In this document: piece after piece, positions 29,401 through 38,303 of the stretch
Numbering within the stretch: position 1 is the first letter of the stretch
How the letters are laid out: each line of letters begins with the position of its first letter
DNA from: an uncultured Prevotellaceae bacterium
GTDB lineage: Bacteria; Bacteroidota; Bacteroidia; Bacteroidales; Bacteroidaceae
Direction of reading: 5' to 3'
DNA: 47,510 nucleotides
Assembly (NCBI GenBank): GCA_946625675.1
Contig: CAMOTI010000084.1
Location: 1 to 47,510 of the forward strand
Made by a program: the position numbers and the translations under genes
The notes under the pieces: generated by a model
Database searches by the model: none
Seen by the model: the letters and a program-made list of their open reading frames with translations, nothing else
What the model was told of the DNA's origin: nothing

Positions 29401-29708
29401 TCCCAGTAGGGCCTTTGGTAGTCTCCACGATAGAATCCCTGAACAGAGAACTGGTAGTATCCAGCCGGGAGGAAAAATGTTTGTGACAACTGTGCATTTT
29501 TAGGCTGGTTGAACATCTCCCAGGACTGCCAGTCGTATGCACCTCCTCCATTTTCAAAGATCCACACACCGGCGTCGTTGGACTGTCCGGAATAATCCTG
29601 CCATTCCAACTGGTCGGAAACGTCATCTCCTTCTTTCCAGTCATTCTGAGCGAAAGCAGAAGAGAACGTCAATCCCGCCAAAGCGACGAAAGTAAAAATT
29701 TTTTTCAT
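26412..29708 (-). CDS. Large secreted protein with repeated beta-sandwich-like modules and C-terminal dockerin type I repeats
   Basis: 1098 aa. Signal peptide MKKIFTFVALAGLTFSSAFAQ; C-terminus DVNEDTKVDISDIVAVINQIAG...DVNGDTKVDISDIVAIINIIAGQ; N- and C-terminal modules share LPAGxYxxxVxxFYR, PNSMxG, DWCxFxxFxxxYLG. Confidence 0.85.
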   Translation of the reverse strand: MKKIFTFVALAGLTFSSAFAQNDWKEGDDVSDQLEWQDYSGQSNDAGVWIFENGGGAYDWQSWEMFNQPKNAQLSQTFFLPAGYYQFSVQGFYRGDYQRPYWEKSEKINAVFFGESVNVDDALKVTEVTRETSAPLISIASSEYTDGRFLGTTNNWPDDIEYIYNDTHYYVPNSMEGTRRWFDAGLYLGNSIKVVQKEDGYFRIGVRKTATLANDWCIFSNFTATYLGEASEGVLVDIAKEDFQNKMNLVDEFREEIAIAGYSSLLYYYENIFAEIEEESDGYTSVEEYEQATQKLDQLVTEYKVYLNDAKALSSLIASCDDLANTTDYSGLPEFKTAIQNAKNVETDEFGADGTGVYTKSGADYGVALKELQQARAAYLVTKPNEDGVLDLTNLIAYPFFCQPEYNPEWNEAENRWVPQERVLNGENGLLGWADLGESGDGDNKTYQTTTRIPIGKGVTIGTDETVTNAWYQVNTGGYEPYWNHKLSSAKQWSLPGDEREIAQNLTGLQNGFYSIKGCGITWSNDWNGNCKMGIRIQSGDNFAQSQEETRLSGWWNYSLDDWTYYSTDMIQVTNGTARVAFFANGFSSFTGMQLLYYGENPDFSKLTQKKLDEITIKLDELMLQGDRDAVQKMLENVKMPVQGYDAYAAALSTIEEAQNYINEANGYLNSHDVTAMFSELQAKYEPDTNQSQYLDTAVGYTFELYNQETATYKDIMDCVNDYNEYVKYVGIVESYSSVNNEELQAKIQEQAQALIAEFAKADKLVEYEKELAVYYNQTIMAELGMDKASEDNPVDITALIVNPSFTEGQKGWTGNFSTDNGLQNSEAYNTNFRIEQTLYSLPAGLYTVKVKSFYRDGNFNAAYEHVWFDANFTPNVKFFANSNEKDVVSLCNEDAIFTERSYTQYTFDAVNPAAELGEENQTLNAWLEETENVDEDGNVTYTAVSYKEQFDTDGNISAVDANDAWIYDSWFDDGSERYFYPNSMRGAAARFANDNNAYLNEVSTVIKEGGSINFGLYKNTTIGGDWCMFDDFQLFYLGPVKNIAGDVNEDTKVDISDIVAVINQIAGTAEYRFADVNGDTKVDISDIVAIINIIAGQ

Positions 29709-29969
29709 AGGAAATTTTTAATTAGTTAATAATATATATAAAGTTGATTAAGTTGTTAATATGTCATTTCTGAATTGTTGCAGAATTGTGCGGGTATTAA
29801 AATTCGAATAAAACAAGGTTAGACACATCATAATGATATTTCAGCCATTTCCTCACGAAAAATTAACCCCAACACAGTCTAACGGCCAAAACTCTTCTCT
29901 AAAACCAATGCATACTTATAAAACAGATAAGTCGCAAAAAACGGAAGTAGTGCTGTTAAAATGTTTGAT

Positions 29970-29995
29970 GGACGGAAGAACGCCTTCTCCCGTCC
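29970..29995 (-). promoter_or_regulatory. Stable hairpin in long 5' leader of the dockerin gene
   Basis: GGACGGAAGAA (29970-29980) / TTCTCCCGTCC (29985-29995), 11-bp stem with one G-U-type pair. Likely -7 element TAACTTTG (minus) at 30054-30061 implies a ~340-nt leader. Confidence 0.55.
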
Positions 29996-30245
29996 CAAAC
30001 CAAACTAACTAACACAATTATAAAAAAACTACTAACGTTCGATTTTGATGTTGCAAAGTTAGCATGATAAACTTAAAAAAGCTATATGAAATGATTCTTG
30101 AAATGCAGATTTTGAAACCGAATGTTGCAAAACAACAAAATCTAAAATGAATGTATCAAATCTAACATTTTTTTATGCTAATTCTATGTTCAAAGAATAA
30201 AAAAAATCTCTAAATTTGCATAAAAATAAACCAAACTACCGAAAA

Positions 30246-33200
30246 ATGGCAAAAAAACTCATTATTCTTCTATTAATTTTCCACATTTGTAACATTGCGG
30301 AATGCCAGCCACCACATTTGTACACCATGCAACAAGGGCTGAAAAGTTCGTATATTGATAATTTATACGTTGACAGTGCAAATTTTGTGTGGGTATGCAC
30401 AACAAACTCCCTTGAAGTGTTCGACGGCTACCGTTTTGAAGACATCAGTTTTACTGACAAGAAAAGCGGTAAACAATTATTTAATAAGGTGAGCAGTGTC
30501 CGCCAGATAGACAAGACCCACTATTGGATACAAAGCAATATCGGACTGTTTGTGTATGACCTCGAAGACAACAGCTACGAGAAAGTGCAATTATCAGAAA
30601 CAGAAGAAGACTTGGTGAACAAAGGTTCGCTGAATCACAGCGTGCCCTACCCGGGCGGAAAGAAAACGTTGTTCTCCAGTGAAGGATTCGGCTTGTTTGT
30701 CATAGAAAACGCCACCCATCAGGTGGACAGTGTACTGTCGATGAAGCTGAACGGTCTTGTAGGCGAGTCATACATATGGAATATACTGATAGACCAGAAG
30801 AAGCGTCTATGGGTTTCCGATTTGCGAAACGAGATAACAGTAATAAACCTGTCGAACGATCAGAAACTTCAGCTTGAAGTGAGTGAATCCGCGCGGAAGA
30901 TTATGTCGAACAGCTATGTGACCAGTTTCTGTGAGGACAATAAAAACAATAAAATTTACATGTCGATGTCTCACAACGGCGTGTTGGTGTTTGACGGAAA
31001 GAGCAACACGATACGAGAGTTGAAAAACAACGACCACAGCCTTTATGGCAACTGCCTGGTACAAACCCCTTCAGGCGATTTGTTTTTAGGCACAGACAAT
31101 GCCGGCATCTATCAGATAGACAGTTCGGACGAAAGCATCCATTCTCTGAACAACCAAATAGAAGACATAGACCTTCAGAAGGCCAAAATCCACTCATTAG
31201 CCGTAGACAAAGACGAAAATCTGATTATAGGCATTTATCAGAGAGGCGTCATGGTGATCACCAAGCCAAATGGTTATTTCAAGTACACCGCATTGTCGCT
31301 GAATTCCAACGGAAAGAACAGTTCTTGCGTAACGTCCTTCTGTACAGACCGTTCCGGCAATCTATGGGTCGGCACAGACGGCTCAGGCCTGTTTGTGAAC
31401 GGCGAGAACCGGAAAGACGGCCTTCAGTCACTTCTGATCCAGTCGGTGGTATGCGACAAAGAAGGCACGATATGGTGTGGTTCATGGCGTGGTGGCATCT
31501 GCTGCAGCAAAGACGGCAATCACTTTTTTGTCCCCGAGTTCCTGTCCGGATACACCAACAGCAATATCATGGACATGGCTTATGACAGCGCAAGCCACAA
31601 ACTCTACGCAGGCACAAACGGCGAGGGCGTACTTTGTATAGACTTGTCGAGCAACAATGTGAAAAAGATAAACGGCAGCGACGTGTACCGTTGGATCAAC
31701 AAGTTATACCTTGACAAAGATGGTGACCTATGGATAGGCGACCCCATCAACCTGTTTCAATACCACCCGATAAGCGACCAATATGTCCAAATACGTCTCA
31801 ACGACAAAGACATCAACCTGATACACGGTTTCGGCGAGAACGGCACCCACCTGCTTTTGGGAACTGATGACGGTCTGATTTGCTACGACAGGAAAGAGAA
31901 GAAGGTGGTAACACCAGACTATCTTTCAGAAGTTCAGTCAAATATACCGATAAAGAACATCGTTGTAGATAAAAAATATATCTGGATATCAGCCAGCAAC
32001 AAAATCATCTGCGTTGATAAAGAAAGCGGGCGGACAATAGAATACGAAAGTTTCAGTGGCTATTATATCGGTGAATTCCATCGTAATGCCAGCATTCTTC
32101 GTCCAGACGGCAGCATATGCTTCGGTGGCGACAATGGATACTTGAGTTTTCACCCCAGCCAGCTCATGAGTCTGGGCACAAACATCAAGCAGGTGTATTT
32201 CTCCCCCATATGGCTGGGCAAGCAACTGGATGGGAGCAATTCCTACCATATATCGTTCAGTGTGCCCGAACTATCGATGAAAGACAGGGTGTGCTATCGC
32301 TACAAGCTCGAGGGTTACGAGAAAAACTGGCATGTCACAGACTCTTCAACTCCAGAAGCCTACTATGCAAGTCTTCCCTCCGGCAGCTATACCTTCCATG
32401 TTCAAGCCTATTTCCGTGACACCCCGGACAAGTTTACGGAGCAGACACTGGAAATACACGTACCCTATCCCTGGTATGCCACTTGGTGGGCCTATTTACT
32501 TTATGCCGGCATACTATGGTATATAGGCTACATCATCTATCAGAACATCCAAGAACGCCGTCGTGCCCGTAAGATGCTACGAGAGGCAGAAGCGAAGGAG
32601 CGCGTGAAAGAAGACAAGCTTCGTCTGTTCACAAGCATCGCCCACGAATTGCGTTCTCCTCTGACCATGATCATGTCCCCCCTTCGTCAGCTTGCCACCA
32701 GCGACCGCAATTTGGAGCGTCAGGGCAATTACTCGATTATGCAACGAAACTGCAACCGCCTGCTTCGCATCGTGAACCAGATGCTTGACGTAAGGAAAAT
32801 CGAGAACGGACAATTCCATCTTCACTTCAGCGAGACAGAGCTGAACACATACACGCGAGAGGTGATGGAATCGTTTAAAGGAGTGGCAGCCGCCAAAGCG
32901 CTGACCTTCACGCATGAGTCAAAGGAAGAATCGATACCCGTATGGATAGACACGGTTCATTTTGAAAAGGTGCTGTTCAACCTCTTGTCGAACGCGTTCA
33001 AATACACCCCTTCCAATGGGCGAATCATCGTGCGTACAAGCTGTCAGCTGAACAACCCCGACACAGAAAGCCATCGGATGATAGACGATTACAGGGTGAT
33101 AGAATATGCGGAGATCCGCGTGTACAACAGCGGTAGCCATTTAAATGCAGAGGATTTGCGTCACATCTGGGAACGGTTCTATCAGAGCAGCAGTCAGCCG

Positions 33201-34367
33201 CAACAAGAAGGCAGCGGCATAGGCTTGAACCTGGCCTACGAGTTGGTTCGTCTGCATCACGGCGTGATCGAAGCCCACAACATCGGTGAAGACGGAGTAG
33301 AATTCACCGTTCGCATACCGATGGGCAATGTCCATTTGAGTACAGAAGAGACCTCTCCCCGTGTACAGAAAGACAATGAGGCATCCATCCTTCCGCCCGT
33401 TGAAAGTCCAGTAGAAAGTCCTACAGCCCTCGATTCGCACGAAGAAGAAGAAGAAGTTGAGCAGGAAGAGACGTCAGAGTTGCCTGTCAGTCCATCCGAC
33501 GCGGAATCAGAAAAGGACGAAGACGCACAAACTAACCAAAAGCCGTCAGATCCAGGTGTGTTAAACGACCAGGTGACCATATTAATCGTGGATGACGATA
33601 AGGAGTTGTGCAGCTATGTCGCCAGTGAGATAGGAAAGGAATACAAGGTTCAGACAGCACATAGCGGAAACTCCGCCTGGCAGCAGATTCTGACCAGTCG
33701 TCCGACAATTGTAGTGACCGACTTGATGATGCCCGACGGCGATGGCTACGACCTGTGCCGTCGGATCAAGGCCAATCCAGAGACCGACCACATAGCCGTG
33801 ATCGTCCTGACCAGCGAGTCGACCGAGGACAGCCAGCTCCGCACGATGAATCTCCAGGCCGACCACTTCCTTCCGAAGCCCTTCAATCTGTCGCTGCTGC
33901 TCAGCGCCATCTCGCAAGTGCTCCGCGTGCGTGAGAATATCCGCAACAAGATGCGCCGGACCGAAATCGGCAACAATTATGGCAGCATAGAGGTTTCGTC
34001 CTATGAGGACCAGTTCATCCATCAAGTCCGCGACCTGGTGCTTGCCCATATCGACGACACGAATTTCAACGTCAACGAGCTGAGCAAGGAGATCGGAATG
34101 AGCCGTGTTCACCTGAACCGCAAGCTGAAAGAGCATTTCGGTATATCTCCTATCGCCTATATCCGAAGTATCAGATTGAAGCAGGCCGCCTATCTGCTTG
34201 TGAACAACAAGGTGAACATCTCCGAGGTGGCCTACCGCGTCGGCTTCTCCTCCCACAGCTATTTCACGAGCATATTCCACGACTTCTTTGGCATGAGCCC
34301 TAAAGAATTTGTGGCAACATATGCCGACAACCTGAATGACGAGACCTTACAGAAACTGCTGGAATAA
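30246..34367 (+). CDS. Hybrid two-component system sensor/regulator (HTCS)
   Basis: From MAKKLIILLLIFHICNIAEC. Beta-propeller repeats (GNLWVGTDGSGLF, LWIGDPINLF), Y_Y_Y-like domain (YRYKLEGYEKNW), TM, HisKA FTSIAHELRSPLTMIMSPL, HATPase (NLLSNAFKYTP, GSGIGLNLAYELV), receiver (VTDLMMPDGDGYDLCRRI), AraC HTH (ISEVAYRVGFSSHSYFTSIFHDFFGMSPKEF). Confidence 0.95.
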   Translation: MAKKLIILLLIFHICNIAECQPPHLYTMQQGLKSSYIDNLYVDSANFVWVCTTNSLEVFDGYRFEDISFTDKKSGKQLFNKVSSVRQIDKTHYWIQSNIGLFVYDLEDNSYEKVQLSETEEDLVNKGSLNHSVPYPGGKKTLFSSEGFGLFVIENATHQVDSVLSMKLNGLVGESYIWNILIDQKKRLWVSDLRNEITVINLSNDQKLQLEVSESARKIMSNSYVTSFCEDNKNNKIYMSMSHNGVLVFDGKSNTIRELKNNDHSLYGNCLVQTPSGDLFLGTDNAGIYQIDSSDESIHSLNNQIEDIDLQKAKIHSLAVDKDENLIIGIYQRGVMVITKPNGYFKYTALSLNSNGKNSSCVTSFCTDRSGNLWVGTDGSGLFVNGENRKDGLQSLLIQSVVCDKEGTIWCGSWRGGICCSKDGNHFFVPEFLSGYTNSNIMDMAYDSASHKLYAGTNGEGVLCIDLSSNNVKKINGSDVYRWINKLYLDKDGDLWIGDPINLFQYHPISDQYVQIRLNDKDINLIHGFGENGTHLLLGTDDGLICYDRKEKKVVTPDYLSEVQSNIPIKNIVVDKKYIWISASNKIICVDKESGRTIEYESFSGYYIGEFHRNASILRPDGSICFGGDNGYLSFHPSQLMSLGTNIKQVYFSPIWLGKQLDGSNSYHISFSVPELSMKDRVCYRYKLEGYEKNWHVTDSSTPEAYYASLPSGSYTFHVQAYFRDTPDKFTEQTLEIHVPYPWYATWWAYLLYAGILWYIGYIIYQNIQERRRARKMLREAEAKERVKEDKLRLFTSIAHELRSPLTMIMSPLRQLATSDRNLERQGNYSIMQRNCNRLLRIVNQMLDVRKIENGQFHLHFSETELNTYTREVMESFKGVAAAKALTFTHESKEESIPVWIDTVHFEKVLFNLLSNAFKYTPSNGRIIVRTSCQLNNPDTESHRMIDDYRVIEYAEIRVYNSGSHLNAEDLRHIWERFYQSSSQPQQEGSGIGLNLAYELVRLHHGVIEAHNIGEDGVEFTVRIPMGNVHLSTEETSPRVQKDNEASILPPVESPVESPTALDSHEEEEEVEQEETSELPVSPSDAESEKDEDAQTNQKPSDPGVLNDQVTILIVDDDKELCSYVASEIGKEYKVQTAHSGNSAWQQILTSRPTIVVTDLMMPDGDGYDLCRRIKANPETDHIAVIVLTSESTEDSQLRTMNLQADHFLPKPFNLSLLLSAISQVLRVRENIRNKMRRTEIGNNYGSIEVSSYEDQFIHQVRDLVLAHIDDTNFNVNELSKEIGMSRVHLNRKLKEHFGISPIAYIRSIRLKQAAYLLVNNKVNISEVAYRVGFSSHSYFTSIFHDFFGMSPKEFVATYADNLNDETLQKLLE

Positions 34368-34420
34368 GGAAAGAGCAATGAAATAAGCCGAAAACGTGCG
34401 AATTCGAATAAACAAAACGC

Positions 34421-34461
34421 AGAAAAAAGGACCGACGTGATCGTTGTCAGTCCTTTTTTCT
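34421..34461. terminator. Terminator hairpin after the HTCS gene
   Basis: AGAAAAAAGGACCGAC (34421-34436) / GTCAGTCCTTTTTTCT (34446-34461), one mismatch, T-tract. Confidence 0.85.
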
Positions 34462-34522
34462 GTATGATTGTTATAGGTCCTATTTCTGTATGATTGTTAA
34501 AGGTCCTATTTCTGCATGTAGG
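34451..34522 (+). repeat. 26/27-bp direct repeat, about 2.7 copies
   Basis: TCCTTTTTTCTGTATGATTGTTATAGG / TCCTATTTCTGTATGATTGTTAAAGG / TCCTATTTCTGCATGTAGG. Confidence 0.85.
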
Positions 34523-34541
34523 TTCTTGTGATAATAGGCGG

Positions 34542-36614
34542 TTAAAGTTGGTCTTCCGCGATATCCGGGTTGTTGTAGACAGTGCTGGGCACAAGCTCAA
34601 TCATGTCGAAAGAGCACTCGTTGTTCTCACTCTCCATTTTCTGCTGCATACGCAGATAATGGTCAGACTTTCCGTCGGAATGGAATATTCCTATGATTTT
34701 TCTGAGGTTTTCAGGATAATTACGGAAAATTGTGGTGATGCTGGTGTTGTTTGTGCTGAATCCAGAAGATTTTGGTCCTTTCATCCATCCCCTGTACCTG
34801 AACTGCTTATCGAAAGCCCGAATCTGGTCTTCATCGCCCAGTGCCTCATCCGAACGATATCCAATGTTTGCACTGTTTCCGCTGGGTCGCATGTCGAAAG
34901 GAATGCCTTGCGGTATGTTGTCGATAAAGAACTGCACGATTCCTCGGCTTGGCAGTCCGATACAGGTGAGGAACCTGACTTCCCAGTCACCTTCCGGCAC
35001 AGGCGGCAGTTTGACTGTAAGATCGTATCTGCCCTTGACAACGATTTCGTCCCCCTCGTATGAGGCGAAAGGAAGATATCGCGGTCTTATATGCACATGC
35101 GTGGCATCAGTGAAGTAGAAGTTCTTGGCAGATCCCGCCTTGAATCCGAGACAAGTGTTCGGGTTAGTGGCTGCCTGCGTGCTGAATGACTGCTGCCCGT
35201 AAAGTCCCGGGTTGGTGGAGTTATTGATTTTCGTGTTGTGTCCTCTTGCGCCACTGGTCATAAAATCAGGAGACAGCGCCGAACAGTCAATCCTCATGCG
35301 TTCGCTCATGACATCATCCTGAGTTTTGACATTGAGTCCAGGATGAACTCCATAGCTAAGGATATCGTCGATGTAATGATAAACGCCATTCAGCGAAGCC
35401 TGGTCGACCTTAGACTCACTGGCCGGAATGACAAGCGTTCCTCTGATTTTATATCCTCTTTGGTCTGGTCTGGACTGAATTCCGCGCCTGTTGATATACA
35501 GTCCGGCATCCGAGCCGCTTGGGAATGAGAATTTCATGATGGAATACGGCATCATCGTCTCATACCAGCATGAAATGTCCCAAATTCTTCTGAAGAAGAG
35601 AGCAGACGCCAGCACACTGTTCGGTCCGTCGACGGCAGTAAGCCTGTAGTATGTCCCCTGGAAAGGAAGGAGATGATAAGAGATGAACCTGTTGAGTGAG
35701 TTCCTCCTGTCTGTGGGGTCAGATATATCGGCATCCTCGGGATATACTGGGTCGTAGCACTCTTTTGCCAGCTTCTTCAATCCCTCGATGTCCGTGACAC
35801 CATATTTTTCACTCAACACCTTATTTGTGGGCACAAAGGCAGTGAACTTATAATATCTGTGTTCCATATAAGCGACATTGTCGTACTCGTTTCCAGTATG
35901 CACGACAAGACGGTCGTTGGTCCAGTCCACAGAATCATTACCCACAGTGTAACTTTCGTCTACATATTTCTGCAAAGAGTCCGCCATGTGGGTTATGATG
36001 AGTGCGTCGTAGAACAGGGTCGCCTCCTTGTCCTGTCCGATGATGTCGGGCAGCATGAAATTGTTCGTGCCAATCACCTTGTTCATGGTATGCACCACCC
36101 CATTCTTCACGGAGTCATCCATTTGCAGCATCCTTGATGTCTTGTTGATGTAGACAGCCAGTCTCACCTCTCCCGGCACAGACAGCGTGTCGGAATCGCA
36201 GGTGATGGTGAGCGGCCTGTCAAGCATATTCATCACAGGATACGTGCCGTCGTTATAATCGGTAGTGAAATACTCCTGCTCAATGATATGCGTAAAAGTA
36301 ATGGTGTCGCAGTCTTCCTTGGACAACTGGCTGACATCCGTAAGCCCTCTACCGTGCAAGTATTCGTCGATAGCGTCGTTAGTAGGAGCAAATACCGTGT
36401 AAGAGCCGTATGTTCCAAGCAAGTCCATCATATTGGCTCTTTGAACGATTTCAGCAAACTCACTGAATTTCTCTCGGTTTTTGATAAAATCCGACGCATA
36501 CTCCGTCTTCAAGACATAAAGATATTCTTCGTCTGGATCGTCATCACATGAAATAAGGGCCATGACACCAGACAGTGCAACAGCCAGAATTAATAAATTG
36601 GTGTATTTAGCCAT
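34542..36614 (-). CDS. Fasciclin (FAS1) domain lipoprotein
   Basis: From MAKYTNLLILAVALSGVMALISCDDD (lipobox). MMDLLGTYGSYTVFAPTNDAIDEYL and a second FAS1-like segment (YYKFTAFVPTNKVLSEKYGV). Confidence 0.88.
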   Translation of the reverse strand: MAKYTNLLILAVALSGVMALISCDDDPDEEYLYVLKTEYASDFIKNREKFSEFAEIVQRANMMDLLGTYGSYTVFAPTNDAIDEYLHGRGLTDVSQLSKEDCDTITFTHIIEQEYFTTDYNDGTYPVMNMLDRPLTITCDSDTLSVPGEVRLAVYINKTSRMLQMDDSVKNGVVHTMNKVIGTNNFMLPDIIGQDKEATLFYDALIITHMADSLQKYVDESYTVGNDSVDWTNDRLVVHTGNEYDNVAYMEHRYYKFTAFVPTNKVLSEKYGVTDIEGLKKLAKECYDPVYPEDADISDPTDRRNSLNRFISYHLLPFQGTYYRLTAVDGPNSVLASALFFRRIWDISCWYETMMPYSIMKFSFPSGSDAGLYINRRGIQSRPDQRGYKIRGTLVIPASESKVDQASLNGVYHYIDDILSYGVHPGLNVKTQDDVMSERMRIDCSALSPDFMTSGARGHNTKINNSTNPGLYGQQSFSTQAATNPNTCLGFKAGSAKNFYFTDATHVHIRPRYLPFASYEGDEIVVKGRYDLTVKLPPVPEGDWEVRFLTCIGLPSRGIVQFFIDNIPQGIPFDMRPSGNSANIGYRSDEALGDEDQIRAFDKQFRYRGWMKGPKSSGFSTNNTSITTIFRNYPENLRKIIGIFHSDGKSDHYLRMQQKMESENNECSFDMIELVPSTVYNNPDIAEDQL

Positions 36615-36640
36615 AGTCAATTAAATTTACTAAAGACATG

Positions 36641-36648
36641 CAAATTTA
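36641..36648 (-). promoter_or_regulatory. -7 promoter element for the fasciclin gene
   Basis: Minus strand TAAATTTG fits TAnnTTTG; no clear -33 element seen. Confidence 0.4.
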
Positions 36649-36728
36649 GTCAAAATAATCGGATTCGATTCAGAAAAAACTGAAAAAAATCCGATTATAT
36701 CAAAAATCAAAATGATTTGTCACAAATA

Positions 36729-38288
36729 TTATAGTTTCACGCAGACTTTTCCCCCAATGTTTTTGGTTGCATAATAGAAAAGAGCGTATCTGGTTCCCAT
36801 GAAAAGGCGCCGGTAATCAAATATCATCTTGTAGTCTCCCCCTATCTGCTGAAACTGGCCATCACCAAAAGAGTAGAAGAAATTGGCGATATCGCGTCCA
36901 GGGTTGAAATCCCCGGTCATAACGAGAGAAATCTGCTTGAGTTTTGCCTTTGGGATCTCCACCCTTTGGACTTCCTTGGACTCAACATTTGTGATGGCTT
37001 TTGTGTCGTTTGAGAGGCTGACACTTTCCTCCGAGAAAATGAGGAATGTCTTTTTACCTTCCTTCTTGATGGTCATCACACCCGAGTCGCCGTTGAAAGC
37101 CGCCAGCCCGGTGCAGTCACCGTCCTTCAATGCAGAAGCGTCGATGGTAACCGTGTCAGCGCACGTAGGTCCCCAGGTTCTCCAGGTGAAGGTGTTGCGT
37201 GCGTCGTAGATGTTGTTGGCAAGCGTTGATGTCGTAAGCGTTATTGAGTTTCCCGGTTTAGATATAGATCCTGTCTCCGTAGTGATGTCCTGCTTGATAT
37301 AGTTATGGTTGACCTGATAGTCCTTCTCAATCACGGCAAGATGCGGCTGCTTGTGACACTCGCAATCCCCGTCGAGTGAGACGGTTTCCGGAATAATACC
37401 GTCTCCGTTCGTGCCAAGCATAGGCCATCCGTCAATCCAGGAGCAAGGCTCGATAGTAAGAATACGTCCGCATCCGCCCCTGTCCTGGAAGATGACGCCG
37501 TACCATTCCCCATGTTTTCCGTCGACAATAGTACCCTGTCCAGCATAGTTGAATCCGCCGAACTTGCTCTTCAAAATAACCTTCGAGTCGTACGGCCCTT
37601 CGATGTTCTTGCTTCTGTATGCAATTTCCTGTCTGCCCGTCCTTGGCCATGAGATGCAGAGCAAGTAATACATTCCATCGTGCTTGATGACTCGGCTTCC
37701 TTCATGAAGTCCGTCCGGTTTCCCTTTGAGTTCAAGTGTCTTATTCACCCCACCCTTCTTCACATCTGAGAGATCGGGCTCCAGCTCTACGAGTCGAATG
37801 TTTCCGCTACCCGAGAAGACATATACCCTTCCGTCGTCGTCGAAGAAAAGGGAAGCGTCGTGGAAAGCCGGAAGTCTGCTATGCAATTTCCATCCATTCG
37901 CCGGGTCGTCCGTCTTGAAGACCATGGACTTGTGAGGATCGTCGTTAGCTACAAACAAAGCCCAGAACGTTCCGTTGTTGTAGCGAAGGGACGTGGCCCA
38001 CTGTCCCCTTCCATAGACAGTACCCTCCTTTAGGTCATATCGAGGCGTGTCCTTGATTTCATCGAAAAGATAAGACACGGTCTCCCAATGTGCCAGGTCC
38101 TTGCTTCGCATAATAGGTCCGCCTGGGAAAAGGTGCATAGTCGTGGTGACCAGGTAATAATATTCGCCAACACGGATGATATCCGGATCCGGGCAATCAG
38201 CCCAGATAAAGGGATTCTTCACTTGAATCTGCGCAGATGATGCTATGGCAGTCATCAAAAGGCAAAAAGAGAAAATGATTTTTTTCAT
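36729..38288 (-). CDS. Glycoside hydrolase family 43 (beta-xylosidase/arabinofuranosidase-like)
   Basis: 519 aa. Signal peptide; NPFIWADCPDPDIIRVGEYYYLVTTTMHLFPGGPIMRSKDLAHWE; HDASLFFDDDGRVYVF; HEGSRVIKHDGMYYLL; C-terminal beta-sandwich. Confidence 0.92.
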   Translation of the reverse strand: MKKIIFSFCLLMTAIASSAQIQVKNPFIWADCPDPDIIRVGEYYYLVTTTMHLFPGGPIMRSKDLAHWETVSYLFDEIKDTPRYDLKEGTVYGRGQWATSLRYNNGTFWALFVANDDPHKSMVFKTDDPANGWKLHSRLPAFHDASLFFDDDGRVYVFSGSGNIRLVELEPDLSDVKKGGVNKTLELKGKPDGLHEGSRVIKHDGMYYLLCISWPRTGRQEIAYRSKNIEGPYDSKVILKSKFGGFNYAGQGTIVDGKHGEWYGVIFQDRGGCGRILTIEPCSWIDGWPMLGTNGDGIIPETVSLDGDCECHKQPHLAVIEKDYQVNHNYIKQDITTETGSISKPGNSITLTTSTLANNIYDARNTFTWRTWGPTCADTVTIDASALKDGDCTGLAAFNGDSGVMTIKKEGKKTFLIFSEESVSLSNDTKAITNVESKEVQRVEIPKAKLKQISLVMTGDFNPGRDIANFFYSFGDGQFQQIGGDYKMIFDYRRLFMGTRYALFYYATKNIGGKVCVKL

Positions 38289-38303
38289 TATTCTGAAATT
38301 GAA

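Noticed and set aside
30216-30245. N-terminal extension MHKNKPNYRK of the HTCS in the ORF track
   Set aside because: Begins at a TTG codon overlapping a TAAATTTG promoter-like motif; ATG at 30246 precedes a good signal peptide.
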